DNA of 64,000 nt from Mediterranea massiliensis (GCA_015060685.1 SUXZ01000012.1:1-64000), one strand, 5' to 3'; counted from the stretch's first letter, positions 8,655 through 17,133 are shown. Numbers and translations are program-made. The notes: generated by a model from the letters alone, not told the origin.

Positions 8655-10196
8655 ATGAAACTACCCCTGAAACTAATAGCAGCATTGGTGATATTATCAC
8701 TTGTCACAAGCGTTGCCTACCAATTCTTTTGGTTGAGCAGCCTTTATTACACTCAAAAGCAACAGATGGAACAAAACATTATGGAAGCACTACAAATGAG
8801 CGACTATAATGAAATGATGATGCGTGTTGAACGCTTGTCTAAAGAGAGTCAAGAACATGGTAGCATTAACGTTTCGGCCGGTGTAGCAGAAAAAGGAAGC
8901 ACGATTGTAAAGAGTGAAGTAATCATAGAAAAGGGCGATACGGCTTTTGTTGACACCTTGATACGAAAAGTAGAGAACGAATACGGAACGGAGAATGTGA
9001 AGTCCATTACAATAAACCGTTCGCAAGAAACGAACACCGATAATAGTGCCATAGGATACTTCACAACCGATTTTGACAAACAACGAAACATGGAGAAATT
9101 GACCACCTATTTCCAACGTGCCATGCACAGCGGAATTGATGCCTTACGCGATCCAGACTTTGGTGTATTCGACAGTTTGCTGACGGAACAACTCTATCAA
9201 CGTGGCATTTTCATGCCAACTCGTTTGCTTTATCTTGAAAATGGTGCTACCCTTGATTCAACGTTTGCTTTTTGCGATACATTAGCAGTTGGTGCCACCG
9301 AAGGGTATATTCCAACCGTCAAGGCCAGATGCTATGAACATACGCTCGACATGCATGCAAGCAGAAGTTATCAGCTATGGATGGAACCTATCGAAAGCCA
9401 AGTACTGAAACAAATGACAGGCATACTTATCGCCTCGTTCTCTATTCTGCTTATCATAGCATTCACATTCGGGTATCTTATTCGAACATTGATAAAGCAA
9501 AAGTCGCTCGAAGAGATGAAAAGCGACTTTACCAACAACATTACGCATGAACTGAAAACACCCATTGCCGTAGCATACGCAGCCAACGATGCCTTGCTCA
9601 ATTTCAGCCAAGCGGAAGAGAAATCGCAACGCGAAAAGTACCTGACAATCTGTCAGGAGCAATTGAAACGGTTGAGTGAACTCGTAGAACAGATTCTTTC
9701 GGTAAGCATGGAACGAAGGAAGAATTTCACCTTGCACAAAGAGAGTTGCCAATTGAGTGAATTGTTTCCGCCACTTATAGAACAACATAAACTGAAAGCA
9801 AGAAAAAGCGTTGATATAGCACTAAACATTGCGCCTAATGACCTGTCAGTATATGCCGACCGCACACACTTGGCAAACATCTTCAGTAATCTGATGGACA
9901 ATGCCATTAAATATAGTCCGGACAAGGCTCATATCCAAATTGATTGCAATCGGCAAGGAGAGAAAGTTGTGATAAGCATTGCAGACCAAGGCATAGGGAT
10001 AGCCAAAGAGAAGCTACCCCACATTTTCGATAAATTCTATCGAGTACCTACAGGAAATGTACACAACGTAAAGGGGTACGGACTTGGGTTGTTCTATGTC
10101 AAAAGTATGGTAGAAAAGCATGGCGGTACTATCCGTGTAGAAAGTACGCCGGGGAAAGGAAGTAAGTTTGAAGTAACACTGGAACATGCAGAATGA
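8655..10196 (+). CDS. Membrane-bound sensor histidine kinase
   Basis: A 513-aa kinase: N-terminal membrane segment (about 7-27), a periplasmic sensor of about 230 residues, a second membrane segment (about 257-277), then HisKA with the phospho-acceptor in THELKTP (H298), N-box SNLMDNAIKYS, G1 DQGIGIA and G2 GYGLGLFY. All catalytic motifs are intact. The overall plan resembles Bacteroides RprX-type kinases, but I do not assign that name. It overlaps the response-regulator gene by 4 nt, so the two are a translation-coupled pair. Only one start fits the first membrane helix (MKLPLK), and it falls right after a promoter element. Confidence 0.92.
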   Translation: MKLPLKLIAALVILSLVTSVAYQFFWLSSLYYTQKQQMEQNIMEALQMSDYNEMMMRVERLSKESQEHGSINVSAGVAEKGSTIVKSEVIIEKGDTAFVDTLIRKVENEYGTENVKSITINRSQETNTDNSAIGYFTTDFDKQRNMEKLTTYFQRAMHSGIDALRDPDFGVFDSLLTEQLYQRGIFMPTRLLYLENGATLDSTFAFCDTLAVGATEGYIPTVKARCYEHTLDMHASRSYQLWMEPIESQVLKQMTGILIASFSILLIIAFTFGYLIRTLIKQKSLEEMKSDFTNNITHELKTPIAVAYAANDALLNFSQAEEKSQREKYLTICQEQLKRLSELVEQILSVSMERRKNFTLHKESCQLSELFPPLIEQHKLKARKSVDIALNIAPNDLSVYADRTHLANIFSNLMDNAIKYSPDKAHIQIDCNRQGEKVVISIADQGIGIAKEKLPHIFDKFYRVPTGNVHNVKGYGLGLFYVKSMVEKHGGTIRVESTPGKGSKFEVTLEHAE

Positions 10197-10912
10197 TGAA
10201 CAAGAATGAAATAAATGTATTGTTGGTGGAAGACGAACAGACGCTTGCCATGATTATCAAGGACACGTTGGAAGGTCAAGGATTCAACATTTGCATAGCC
10301 AACAATGGTGAAGAGGGACTACAACTATTCCATCAGCAAAAGCCCGATGTATTGGTGGCCGATGTAATGATGCCCTGCATGGATGGTTTCGAAATGGTGC
10401 GTAGAATCCGAAGTACAGACAAGGCTACTCCCATACTGTTTCTGACAGCCCGTTCGGCCATCAACGATGTAGTAGCCGGATTTGAATTGGGAGCCAACGA
10501 CTATTTGAAGAAACCTTTTGGCATGCAGGAATTGATGATTCGTATCAAAGCATTGGTAGGAAGGGCGTATGTCTCGGAAAAGAGCGAAGAAGAACAAACG
10601 AACGAAAGCTATGAAATAGGGCGTTATCTGTTTCATCCAATCAGCCAACAACTATTCTATTTGGATAAATGCCTGCAACTCTCTTATCGTGAATCTGAAA
10701 TACTCCGTCGTTTATGCCGGCAACGCAATCAAGTGGTGGATATGCGAAAACTTCTCATTGATTTATGGGGAGACGACAGTTTCTTCAATCAACGTAGCCT
10801 GCATGTATTCATCACCAAGCTCCGAAAGAAATTGAGCCAAGAGCCGGATCTTCGCATCATAAATGTGCGAGGCGTTGGTTACAAGTTGCTATTGTCCGGT
10901 AACGCCTATTAG
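10193..10912 (+). CDS. OmpR/PhoB-family response regulator
   Basis: A 239-aa protein with a receiver domain (about 8-122; acidic pair EDE, phospho-acceptor in LVADVMMP at D57, threonine in FLTA, lysine in LKKPFG) and a C-terminal winged-helix DNA-binding domain (about 140-235; YRESEILRRL, LHVFITKLRKKL, IINVRGVGYKL). It is the cognate partner of the overlapping upstream kinase. Two ATGs in a row (10193, 10196) make the exact start ambiguous by one residue. Likely targets are itself and the divergent outer-membrane gene, given the TCTTA repeats between them; this is inference. Confidence 0.95.
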   Translation: MMNKNEINVLLVEDEQTLAMIIKDTLEGQGFNICIANNGEEGLQLFHQQKPDVLVADVMMPCMDGFEMVRRIRSTDKATPILFLTARSAINDVVAGFELGANDYLKKPFGMQELMIRIKALVGRAYVSEKSEEEQTNESYEIGRYLFHPISQQLFYLDKCLQLSYRESEILRRLCRQRNQVVDMRKLLIDLWGDDSFFNQRSLHVFITKLRKKLSQEPDLRIINVRGVGYKLLLSGNAY

Positions 10913-10960
10913 CGATAATAATATCATACAAAACAGCAACATGATTACATTTAAGAAAGT

Positions 10961-11048
10961 TCAGTGGCTCACTGAGCCTACATCAGTGACGATATGAGAT
11001 AGGCTCAGTGACGATATGAGGCAGCCTCAGTGACGATATGACCCTCCC
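10961..11048. repeat. 22-nt-period array (array C)
   Basis: TCAGTGACGATATGA starts at 10983, 11005 and 11027, exactly 22 nt apart. The preceding 22 nt contain the inverted copy TCACTGAGCCT (10969-10979), which pairs with AGGCTCAGTGA (11001-11011). The array lies between the ends of two convergent genes. The motif is unlike that of arrays at 336 and 62954, but the architecture (three direct, one inverted, 88 bp) is the same. Confidence 0.82.
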
Positions 11049-11075
11049 CCCTTCCAGAAGCTATTCTGACGGGGG
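11047..11075. other. GC-rich hairpin next to array C
   Basis: CCCCC (11047-11051) pairs with GGGGG (11071-11075), with an inner CAGAA/TTCTG stem. It lacks a clear T-run. It may terminate one of the two convergent transcripts. Confidence 0.4.
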
Positions 11076-11139
11076 TATATAAAATCGGAAGGTTATTGAT
11101 TAAATTCTTTTACAAAACAACAAAAGTAGTAGTAGAAAT

Positions 11140-12282
11140 CTATCTCTTCAACAACCCAATCTTAACATTGAGTTTGAAATAATAAACACCATTTTCGCGT
11201 TCCAGGAAACCATATTTGTCCTTATCTACATTGCCCTTTTCGAAACGGGTGTTCTGATACAGGAAGTCGGCCAACACTTGGCGATTGTTGTTATGGTAGC
11301 AAAGCACCTGTCCTTTGGCATCGACAAACAGGATGCCCTCTACGGCGGAGTCTGTTCCGTTGTAAATCTTGGCCGGACGCATGCCCAAGGCCAACGCCAA
11401 CAGGAACTGCTTCATCTTATGCTCGTAGTAGTGATGCTTATGGATAAGTTCATCCTTGATTTTTAACGGATTGAGTTGCTTGATGTATTCGGTCAGTTCG
11501 CTGACGCGACTGATTCCTTCGAGGTGCAGCGCGCGCACCATCTCGGCCAACATACGTGGGAAGTGGAGGTCTATCATCAGCAGGTTGCTGCGGAACACTT
11601 TGTCGGCAACGTCGGCATACTTCAGCACACCGCCCAAGCGTTCTATCAAGAGCATACGTTCGGTGACCTCGGTGGGCGATTCGGGCAAGGCATTTACCTT
11701 ATTTACAGTAGGTACGGCAAACTTCACGCCGGTCTGTTCGAACTTCAAGTTGGCTGTCCGGCCACCATCGAGCAAGGGGTTCATGGGCGACAACCGGCAG
11801 CGCACATTGAAACCGGTAAGTGGTGCATCGGGATGCCAGAAAGCTACGGAGAAGTCGGTTCTATCCTCGGTCTTCGCTTCCAGATCGTAGATGCGCACTT
11901 CGTCGAGGAAGGCTTCCAACTCGTCGGGAACCTCTATTCCATCCGATCCGTCGCTTGCCGGACGGCCCTCTTTCATCAGTGTCCACACAAATGCGGAAGC
12001 GTCGGCAAACTCTTCGCGAGGGAAACATACCTCTTTAATATCACTCTTGGGCGAAAACTTGCCTGTGTGTTTATCTACTTCGCCATACACAATGCGCACA
12101 TCCGTAGGTTCTATATAGTAACGACGGGCACCATCGTGCTCCATGCGCTGTATCATGGCCACGGGCCAGGTTACATCAGAGAGTTCGACCGACGGAGTGC
12201 CCAACGACACGTTGCCGTCGGCCAGCAGGCGGAAAAAGGTATAGAGTTCGCCAAGTTCTCGTTTGGTTGCAGAAAAAGACAT
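11140..12282 (-). CDS. HpaII-family restriction endonuclease homologue, orphan
   Basis: A 380-aa protein starting MSFSATKREL. The N-terminal GELYTFFRLLADG, the central block GFNVRCRLSPMNPLLDGG with the following ANLKFEQTG, and the C-terminal half match the layout I recall for the HpaII endonuclease family (central GFSIKS ... TLLNA ... TNF). HpaII cuts CCGG. No methyltransferase gene is adjacent or elsewhere in the window. In the central block the position that I remember as lysine is arginine or cysteine here, so nuclease activity is doubtful. The frame extends upstream to 12339, but that part is a heptamer repeat. The neighbours are unrelated housekeeping genes. Confidence 0.68.
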   Translation of the reverse strand: MSFSATKRELGELYTFFRLLADGNVSLGTPSVELSDVTWPVAMIQRMEHDGARRYYIEPTDVRIVYGEVDKHTGKFSPKSDIKEVCFPREEFADASAFVWTLMKEGRPASDGSDGIEVPDELEAFLDEVRIYDLEAKTEDRTDFSVAFWHPDAPLTGFNVRCRLSPMNPLLDGGRTANLKFEQTGVKFAVPTVNKVNALPESPTEVTERMLLIERLGGVLKYADVADKVFRSNLLMIDLHFPRMLAEMVRALHLEGISRVSELTEYIKQLNPLKIKDELIHKHHYYEHKMKQFLLALALGMRPAKIYNGTDSAVEGILFVDAKGQVLCYHNNNRQVLADFLYQNTRFEKGNVDKDKYGFLERENGVYYFKLNVKIGLLKR

Positions 12283-12291
12283 GTTAATTAT

Positions 12292-12326
12292 GAGTTGTGA
12301 GTTACGAGTTATAAGTTGTGAGTTAA
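12292..12326. repeat. Heptamer tandem repeat (5 units)
   Basis: Five contiguous 7-mers: GAGTTGT, GAGTTAC, GAGTTAT, AAGTTGT, GAGTTAA. They lie directly upstream of the HpaII-like gene start on the minus strand. Confidence 0.85.
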
Positions 12327-12422
12327 AACAACGGTGCAAACTTACGAAAAATGAATGAATGATAGGATAAATCGAAAATAATTTGTTTCTTTGTGAATGA
12401 AATAAACCAAAAGAATGCTACT

Positions 12423-13103
12423 ATGAACAAATTGACTAGACTGTTTTTACTCGTAGCAATGCTATGCGCATTGCCCGGTTTGACGCTTCAAGCACAGAAA
12501 AGAGATGATAGTAAATACCTTGCAGGAGCCGTGCCCGAAGTGGACGGAAACGTGGTATTCAGCAAATCGTTCAGTGTGCCCGGCATGACAAAAGAGGAGA
12601 TTTACAACCGTATGCTACAATGGATGGATGCCGACATGAAGGACAACGGTAACCCAACCAGCCGCGTAGTGCTTACCGACACCGCCACCGGACAAATCGT
12701 AGCCATCAGCGACGAATGGATGGTGTTCACATCTACCGCCCTGGCGCTGGACCGCACACGCATCATCTACCAACTATCGGTGGTTTGCCAGGAAGAGAAA
12801 TGCGAACTGGAGATTAGTAAAATCAGGTACATCTACCGCGAAAACAAGGAGAGATACACTGCCGAAGAGTGGATTTCGGACAAATATGCCTTGAACAAAT
12901 CCAAGACCAAGTTGGTTCGCGGATTGGCCAAATGGCGCAGAAAAACTGTGGACTTTGTGGAAGCCAAGGTACAGGAAGCCGTGGAAGCACTGAGCACCAT
13001 TGAAGAGAACAAGCCCCAGGAGAAGCAGGTAGAAGAGGCTCCTAAAGCCGCTGCCGAAACGCCTATCGTAATTACACAGAAAAAGAAAATAGCAGAAGAA
13101 TGA
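12423..13103 (+). CDS. Exported DUF4468 (TBP-like fold) protein
   Basis: A 226-aa protein with a signal peptide (MNKLTRLFLLVAML to about AQA, residue 22). The VFSKSFSVPGMTKEEIYNRM segment and following strands fit DUF4468, a periplasmic domain with a TBP-like fold common in Bacteroidota; its function is unknown. The C-terminal 40 residues are charged (many E, K and Q), a likely flexible tail. The frame starts at 12393, but the signal peptide fixes the start at 12423. Its stop overlaps the next small gene by 4 nt (ATGA). Confidence 0.78.
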   Translation: MNKLTRLFLLVAMLCALPGLTLQAQKRDDSKYLAGAVPEVDGNVVFSKSFSVPGMTKEEIYNRMLQWMDADMKDNGNPTSRVVLTDTATGQIVAISDEWMVFTSTALALDRTRIIYQLSVVCQEEKCELEISKIRYIYRENKERYTAEEWISDKYALNKSKTKLVRGLAKWRRKTVDFVEAKVQEAVEALSTIEENKPQEKQVEEAPKAAAETPIVITQKKKIAEE

Positions 13104-13282
13104 GTATAGAAGATGCCATTATGGGCGGCATTGTCTTCAAAGGAAAGAAGGACAAGCCCAAAGAGGAAAACAAGGTGAAGACCAAAGCCAAGAAGAAGAC
13201 CTACATCACCGGCCTACACGGCTCGGGTGCAGCCAAGATGAAGGCCGAAATCCGAAGGAAACGAGCTAACCGGCATAAATAA
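13100..13282 (+). CDS. Small basic protein of unknown function, coupled to the DUF4468 gene
   Basis: A 60-aa, lysine/arginine-rich protein (KGKKDKPK, KTKAKKKTYITGLHGSG, AEIRRKRANRHK) with no membrane segment or recognised domain. I support it as real because its ATG overlaps the upstream stop codon in an ATGA junction, its stop is followed directly by a strong terminator hairpin, and the codon use is like its neighbours. The charge suggests nucleic-acid or ribosome contact, but that is only a guess. Confidence 0.62.
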   Translation: MSIEDAIMGGIVFKGKKDKPKEENKVKTKAKKKTYITGLHGSGAAKMKAEIRRKRANRHK

Positions 13283-13312
13283 TAAAAGCTCCCACACGTG
13301 GGAGCTTTTATT
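13281..13312. terminator. Terminator hairpin (convergent genes)
   Basis: AATAAAAGCTCCCAC pairs with GTGGGAGCTTTTATT around a tiny loop. It has A-tracts on one side and T-tracts on the other, so it can serve both the small basic gene (+) and fba (-). Confidence 0.88.
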
Positions 13313-13330
13313 ATAATATAATGTAGGGGA

Positions 13331-14326
13331 TTATCCCAACTTGTTGTCTGAACCAAGTACGTTCACAATCTTGTGAATATACATCTTCTTCATGTTGTCA
13401 CGAGCAGGCTTGAGGTACTGACGTGGGTCGAAGTGAGATGGGTTTTCTGCCAAGTACTTACGAACAGCAGCAGTCATAGCCAAACGAGAGTCTGAGTCGA
13501 TGTTGATTTTGCAAACAGCCGACTTAGAAGCTTGACGGAGTTGGTCTTCAGGAATACCGATAGCAGCCTTCAAAGCACCACCATACTTGTTGATAGTTTC
13601 AACTTCCTCTTGAGGAACTGAAGAAGAACCGTGAAGTACGATAGGGAATCCAGGAAGTTTTTCTTCGATCTCGGCAAGGATATCGAATGCCAATGGAGGT
13701 GGAACCAATACACCGTTTACCAATGTACATTGTTCGGGAGTGAACTTGTGAGCACCGTGAGAAGTACCGATAGAGATAGCCAATGAATCGCAACCTGTAC
13801 GAGTAGCGAAGTCGATTACCTCTTCTGGCTTAGTATAGTGAGATTCTGCAGCAGAAACTTCATCTTCTACACCGGCCAATACACCGAGTTCAGCTTCAAC
13901 AGTTACGTCGAATTGGTGAGCGTAGTCAACTACCTTCTTGGCAAGTGCAACGTTTTCTTCGTAAGGAAGGTGTGAACCGTCGATCATTACAGAAGAGAAA
14001 CCATTATCGATACATTCTTTACAGATTTCGAAAGAATCACCATGGTCAAGGTGAAGAACGATTTCAGGGTTTTCGCAGCCAAGTTCCTTAGCATACTCTA
14101 CAGCACCCTTAGCAAGGTTACGAAGGATAGTACCGTTAGCATAGTTGCGGGCACCCTTAGAAACTTGCATGATAACTGGAGACTTTGTTTCAACAGCAGC
14201 TTGTACAATTGCTTGCATTTGCTCCATTGTGTTAAAGTTGAAAGCAGGAATAGCATAGCCACCCTTAACTGCCTTAGCAAACATTTCTCTTGTGTTTACA
14301 AGGCCAAGTTCTTTGTAACTAATCAT
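13331..14326 (-). CDS. fba: Class II fructose-1,6-bisphosphate aldolase
   Basis: A 331-aa protein with the class II zinc motifs HLDHGDS (about residues 92-98) and MIDGSHLPYEEN (about 121-132), and the later GTSHGAHKF and LHGSSS segments that bind metal and phosphate. It splits fructose-1,6-bisphosphate into DHAP and glyceraldehyde-3-phosphate in glycolysis and works in reverse in gluconeogenesis. Codon use is strongly biased (repeated GGT, GAA, AAC choices), as expected for a highly expressed glycolytic gene. It stands alone, with its own promoter (CAAAAGTA on the plus strand at 14367) and a shared terminator. Confidence 0.97.
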   Translation of the reverse strand: MISYKELGLVNTREMFAKAVKGGYAIPAFNFNTMEQMQAIVQAAVETKSPVIMQVSKGARNYANGTILRNLAKGAVEYAKELGCENPEIVLHLDHGDSFEICKECIDNGFSSVMIDGSHLPYEENVALAKKVVDYAHQFDVTVEAELGVLAGVEDEVSAAESHYTKPEEVIDFATRTGCDSLAISIGTSHGAHKFTPEQCTLVNGVLVPPPLAFDILAEIEEKLPGFPIVLHGSSSVPQEEVETINKYGGALKAAIGIPEDQLRQASKSAVCKINIDSDSRLAMTAAVRKYLAENPSHFDPRQYLKPARDNMKKMYIHKIVNVLGSDNKLG

Positions 14327-14366
14327 TTTTTCTATCTATTTTTATGTTAATGAATAAAATTCTGTG

Positions 14367-14374
14367 CAAAAGTA
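14367..14374 (-). promoter_or_regulatory. -7 element for fba
   Basis: Plus-strand CAAAAGTA is TACTTTTG on the minus strand, a consensus -7 element about 41 nt upstream of the fba ATG. The -33 element is not clear. Confidence 0.65.
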
Positions 14375-14435
14375 ACTATTCTTGAGCAAACGCACATCAA
14401 TTCGGACAAGATTTTCTTTTAAATATTGTCAATAC

Positions 14436-14481
14436 GTCGGCTTTTGGGGTGCAATGCCGACAACAGACAACGGGCATTGCA
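14436..14481 (-). terminator. Overlapping alternative hairpins after the EEP-family gene
   Basis: Two mutually exclusive stems share 14450-14461: TGCAATGCC (14450) with GGCATTGCA (14473-14481), and GTCGGC (14436) with GCCGAC (14456-14461). On the minus strand both follow the stop codon of the EEP gene. One or both probably terminate it; their overlap is notable. Confidence 0.55.
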
Positions 14482-14498
14482 AACTCCATGTTACACTT

Positions 14499-15512
14499 TT
14501 ACTTGCGCAGGTAGATAATGGTGGGCAGATGATCGCTATAGCCATCGAGCCAGTTACGGCCTCCATGGGTGCGCAGCGGAGTGCCCTTGTATTGGCCGTC
14601 TTGCTGGAAGAGGTAGTCGCGCATGAAGACTTCGTGATGGTCGTAGCGCAGGCGGTTCTTCTTCGCCTTCAGCAGGTTTCTGTTCAGCAGAATTTGGTCG
14701 AACAGGTTCCACTTGCCACGATACACCAAAGTGCCTACGCCCAAGTCTTCCAACGTTTCCCACCAAGGGTTGTAGAACTCGCGTTTCTTTACCTCCTTCG
14801 GATATTTCTTAGCACCCAGCACGGCCAGGCTCTCGTCCATTGGGTCGTCATTCAAGTCGCCCATCACTATGATTTTCATGCGCTTGTCTTCGCTGCGAAG
14901 CGAGTCGGTCAGCACACGAACCTGACGGGCTGCATGTATGCGCACGGGCGATTCGGCACCTCTTGAGGGCCAATGGTTTACGATGACACTCAACTTCTCG
15001 CCGGCCAGCATGCCCTCTACAATCAAGAAACTGCGGGTCGGATGAACCGTATCGCCTTGGAAGGGTTCGGAGGGCACCAACTTGGTGGCGGTTATCTCGT
15101 ACTGCAAGGGGTCGTATAGCAGGGCACAATCAATGCCGCGCTTGTCGGGACCTTCGTAGTGAATGTAGCGATATTGCTCCATGCCGGGTTGCTTCAACAG
15201 GTCGTCCAGCACGCGACTGTTCTCTATCTCGGCCACTCCGATAAAGGCCGGCCCTTGGGGCACCTTGTTGCGCGAAAGTTCGGTAAGCACCTGCGCCAGG
15301 CGCTTCAGCTTGCTGGTGTACTTGCGGGTACCCCAGTCGTATCGTCCGCCGGGCAGGAACTCGGCATCGTCTTTATTGATGTCGTGAATAGTATCGAACA
15401 GATTCTCCATGTTGTAAAAGGCAACACTATACAAATCGCGTTGGCCGCCTTGAGCTTTTGCAGGGGCAAAAACAAGGGCCAGCAAGGCAAGCAAAAGAAA
15501 ACTTTTCTTCAT
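14499..15512 (-). CDS. Secreted endonuclease/exonuclease/phosphatase (EEP) family protein
   Basis: A 337-aa protein with a signal peptide (MKKSFLLLALLALVFAPAKAQ). The EEP fold motifs are present: FYNMENLF (metal-binding asparagine and glutamate), IGVAEIEN, VNHWPSRG, GDLNDDP and the C-terminal YSDHLPTI histidine. The family includes DNase I-like nucleases, sphingomyelinases and inositol-phosphate phosphatases. With export predicted, this one acts in the periplasm or outside, perhaps scavenging nucleic acid or phosphate; the substrate cannot be chosen from sequence. It is a single gene, followed on its own strand by alternative hairpins and then fba's promoter region. Confidence 0.88.
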   Translation of the reverse strand: MKKSFLLLALLALVFAPAKAQGGQRDLYSVAFYNMENLFDTIHDINKDDAEFLPGGRYDWGTRKYTSKLKRLAQVLTELSRNKVPQGPAFIGVAEIENSRVLDDLLKQPGMEQYRYIHYEGPDKRGIDCALLYDPLQYEITATKLVPSEPFQGDTVHPTRSFLIVEGMLAGEKLSVIVNHWPSRGAESPVRIHAARQVRVLTDSLRSEDKRMKIIVMGDLNDDPMDESLAVLGAKKYPKEVKKREFYNPWWETLEDLGVGTLVYRGKWNLFDQILLNRNLLKAKKNRLRYDHHEVFMRDYLFQQDGQYKGTPLRTHGGRNWLDGYSDHLPTIIYLRK

Positions 15513-15623
15513 AAACAGATGCTGTTAGGGGTTTATTGTTTGTTTTTCGACTACAAAAATCAGAAATAAAACAAGATAATCCTATTTTTTTGACGAACTT
15601 TTTTTCTATTCAAATAAAAGCAT

Positions 15624-15631
15624 TATCTTTG
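15624..15631 (+). promoter_or_regulatory. -7 element for rpmE
   Basis: TATCTTTG lies about 77 nt before the ATG. The resulting 5' leader of about 70 nt is A/T-rich and could host ribosomal-protein autoregulation, but no defined structure is seen. Confidence 0.65.
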
Positions 15632-15707
15632 CAGCCTGAAAATAGACCATTACACACTATTATTACCAAAATAGTACAAGTATAAAAATATTAAAATAGT
15701 AAAAGCA

Positions 15708-15959
15708 ATGAAAAAAGGTATTCATCCTGAAAATTATCGTCCGGTAGTATTCAAAGATATGTCAAACGGTGACGTATTCTTGTCACGTTCTACAGTTAAC
15801 ACAAAAGAGACTATCGAGTTTGAAGGCGAAACTTATCCGTTGGTTAAGTTGGAAATCTCTAACACTTCTCACCCTTTCTACACTGGTAAGTCTAAGTTGG
15901 TTGACACTGCTGGTCGTGTAGATAAGTTCATGAGCCGTTACGGTAACCGTAAGAAGTAA
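15708..15959 (+). CDS. rpmE2: Ribosomal protein bL31, type B (zinc-free)
   Basis: An 83-aa protein starting [15 protein letters not shown], with the conserved [10 protein letters not shown] segment and C-terminal [10 protein letters not shown]. It lacks the CxxC zinc ligands of type A L31, so it is the zinc-independent form (YkgM/RpmE2 type), which in many bacteria is the one used when zinc is short; in Bacteroidota it is usually the only copy. It is a component of the large ribosomal subunit at the inter-subunit bridge. Codon use is very biased. It is monocistronic between its own promoter and terminator. Confidence 0.95.
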   Translation: MKKGIHPENYRPVVFKDMSNGDVFLSRSTVNTKETIEFEGETYPLVKLEISNTSHPFYTGKSKLVDTAGRVDKFMSRYGNRKK

Positions 15960-15979
15960 TCTTACTCATCGCAGATATA

Positions 15980-16012
15980 AAAAAAGGACTTCAATTTTGA
16001 AGTCCTTTTTTA
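15980..16012 (+). terminator. rpmE terminator
   Basis: The stem AAAAAGGACTTCAA / TTGAAGTCCTTTTT with a two-base gap at the centre is followed by a T-run, 20 nt after the stop codon. Confidence 0.9.
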
Positions 16013-16017
16013 TTTCC

Positions 16018-16041
16018 GGACGCGTCATGCCGCGTCTCTAC
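16018..16041. repeat. REP-like GC hairpin
   Basis: GACGCG (16019-16024) pairs with CGCGTC (16031-16036), followed by TCTAC. It looks like a fragment of the dispersed GACGCGGCATGCCGCGTC-type intergenic palindromes that I associate with several phyla. Only one copy is in the window. Confidence 0.45.
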
Positions 16042-16046
16042 ACCAA

Positions 16047-17132
16047 TCACTTTCTGAAAGGTGGTTTCACCACTACCGCCTTCAGCTTGCGGCCACGCAT
16101 ATCTATGCAGATTTCCGTTCCCACCTTGCTGTATTCGGTCTTCACATAGCCCATGCCGATACCTATCTTGCGTGTGGGCGACATGGTGCCCGACGTTACG
16201 ACGCCCATCGGTTCGCCCTCGGCTGTAAGCAACGCATAGCCGTGGCGAGGAATGCCTCTGTCCACCATCTCGAAACCCACCAACTTACGCGAAACGCCTT
16301 CGGCCTTCTGTTTCTCCAAGTAGGCGCGGTTCACAAAGTTCTTGCCTTCCACAAATTTGGTAATCCATCCCAAACCCGCCTCAAGGGGCGAAGTGGTGTC
16401 GTCCAAATCGTTTCCATACAGACAGAAGCCCATCTCCAGACGGAGGGTATCGCGTGCGCCCAATCCGATGGGCTTGATGCCAAACTCTTCGCCGGCCTGG
16501 AACACCGCATCCCAAATCTTCATGGCAGCTTCGGGATAGAAATAGATTTCAAATCCACCGGCACCGGTATAGCCTGTGTTGGAAATAATCACATCGGCTT
16601 CGCCGGCAAACGGACCATGAGTAAAGTTATAATAAGGTATAGCTTTCAAATCGATCGATGTCAGCTTCTGCAATACATCGATGGCCTTCGGGCCTTGAAC
16701 GGCAAGTTGCGCCATGCGGTCGGACGAGTTTTCGAGTTCGGCTCCCTCGTCGTTATGGCTCACACACCAATCCCAATCCTTATCGATATTAGAGGCATTG
16801 ACTACCAGCAGATACTTCTCTGGCTCGTAGCAATATACCAAAAGGTCGTCCACAATGCCGCCCGTCTCGTTGGGGAAGCAAGTATATTGCACCTTGCCGG
16901 GGGTGAGCACAGAGACATCGTTGGAGGTTATCTTCTGCAAGAAGGGCAAGGCTTTAGGGCCTTTTACCCAAAACTCGCCCATGTGCGAAACATCGAACAC
17001 CCCTACTCCCTGGCAAACGGTGAGGTGCTCGTCTATAATGCCCGAATACTCGATGGGCATGTTGTATCCCGCAAATTCGTGCATCTTGGCACCCAGCGAG
17101 ATGTGTTTTTCTGTAAACGGAGTGGACTTCAT
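16047..17132 (-). CDS. gcvT: Aminomethyltransferase, T protein of the glycine cleavage system
   Basis: A 361-aa protein of standard GcvT length. It starts [10 protein letters not shown] and has the folate-binding YSGIIDEH region, the [10 protein letters not shown] motif, the [15 protein letters not shown] segment and the C-terminal [16 protein letters not shown]. It transfers the methylene group from the lipoyl-bound aminomethyl intermediate (made by GcvP and GcvH) to tetrahydrofolate and releases ammonia. It is about 10 kb from gcvP on the other strand, so the system is split here. It follows pepT by 41 nt, most of which is a heptamer repeat, and could be co-transcribed with it. Confidence 0.96.
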   Translation of the reverse strand: MKSTPFTEKHISLGAKMHEFAGYNMPIEYSGIIDEHLTVCQGVGVFDVSHMGEFWVKGPKALPFLQKITSNDVSVLTPGKVQYTCFPNETGGIVDDLLVYCYEPEKYLLVVNASNIDKDWDWCVSHNDEGAELENSSDRMAQLAVQGPKAIDVLQKLTSIDLKAIPYYNFTHGPFAGEADVIISNTGYTGAGGFEIYFYPEAAMKIWDAVFQAGEEFGIKPIGLGARDTLRLEMGFCLYGNDLDDTTSPLEAGLGWITKFVEGKNFVNRAYLEKQKAEGVSRKLVGFEMVDRGIPRHGYALLTAEGEPMGVVTSGTMSPTRKIGIGMGYVKTEYSKVGTEICIDMRGRKLKAVVVKPPFRK

Positions 17133-17133
17133 G

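Noticed and set aside
8655..10912. Naming the kinase and regulator rprX/rprY
   Set aside because: Layout is similar, but from memory the RprY sequence differs clearly in the receiver; the name is not supported.
11476..12300. 274-aa open frame antisense to the HpaII-like gene
   Set aside because: Shadow frame; the minus-strand gene has the coherent family motifs.
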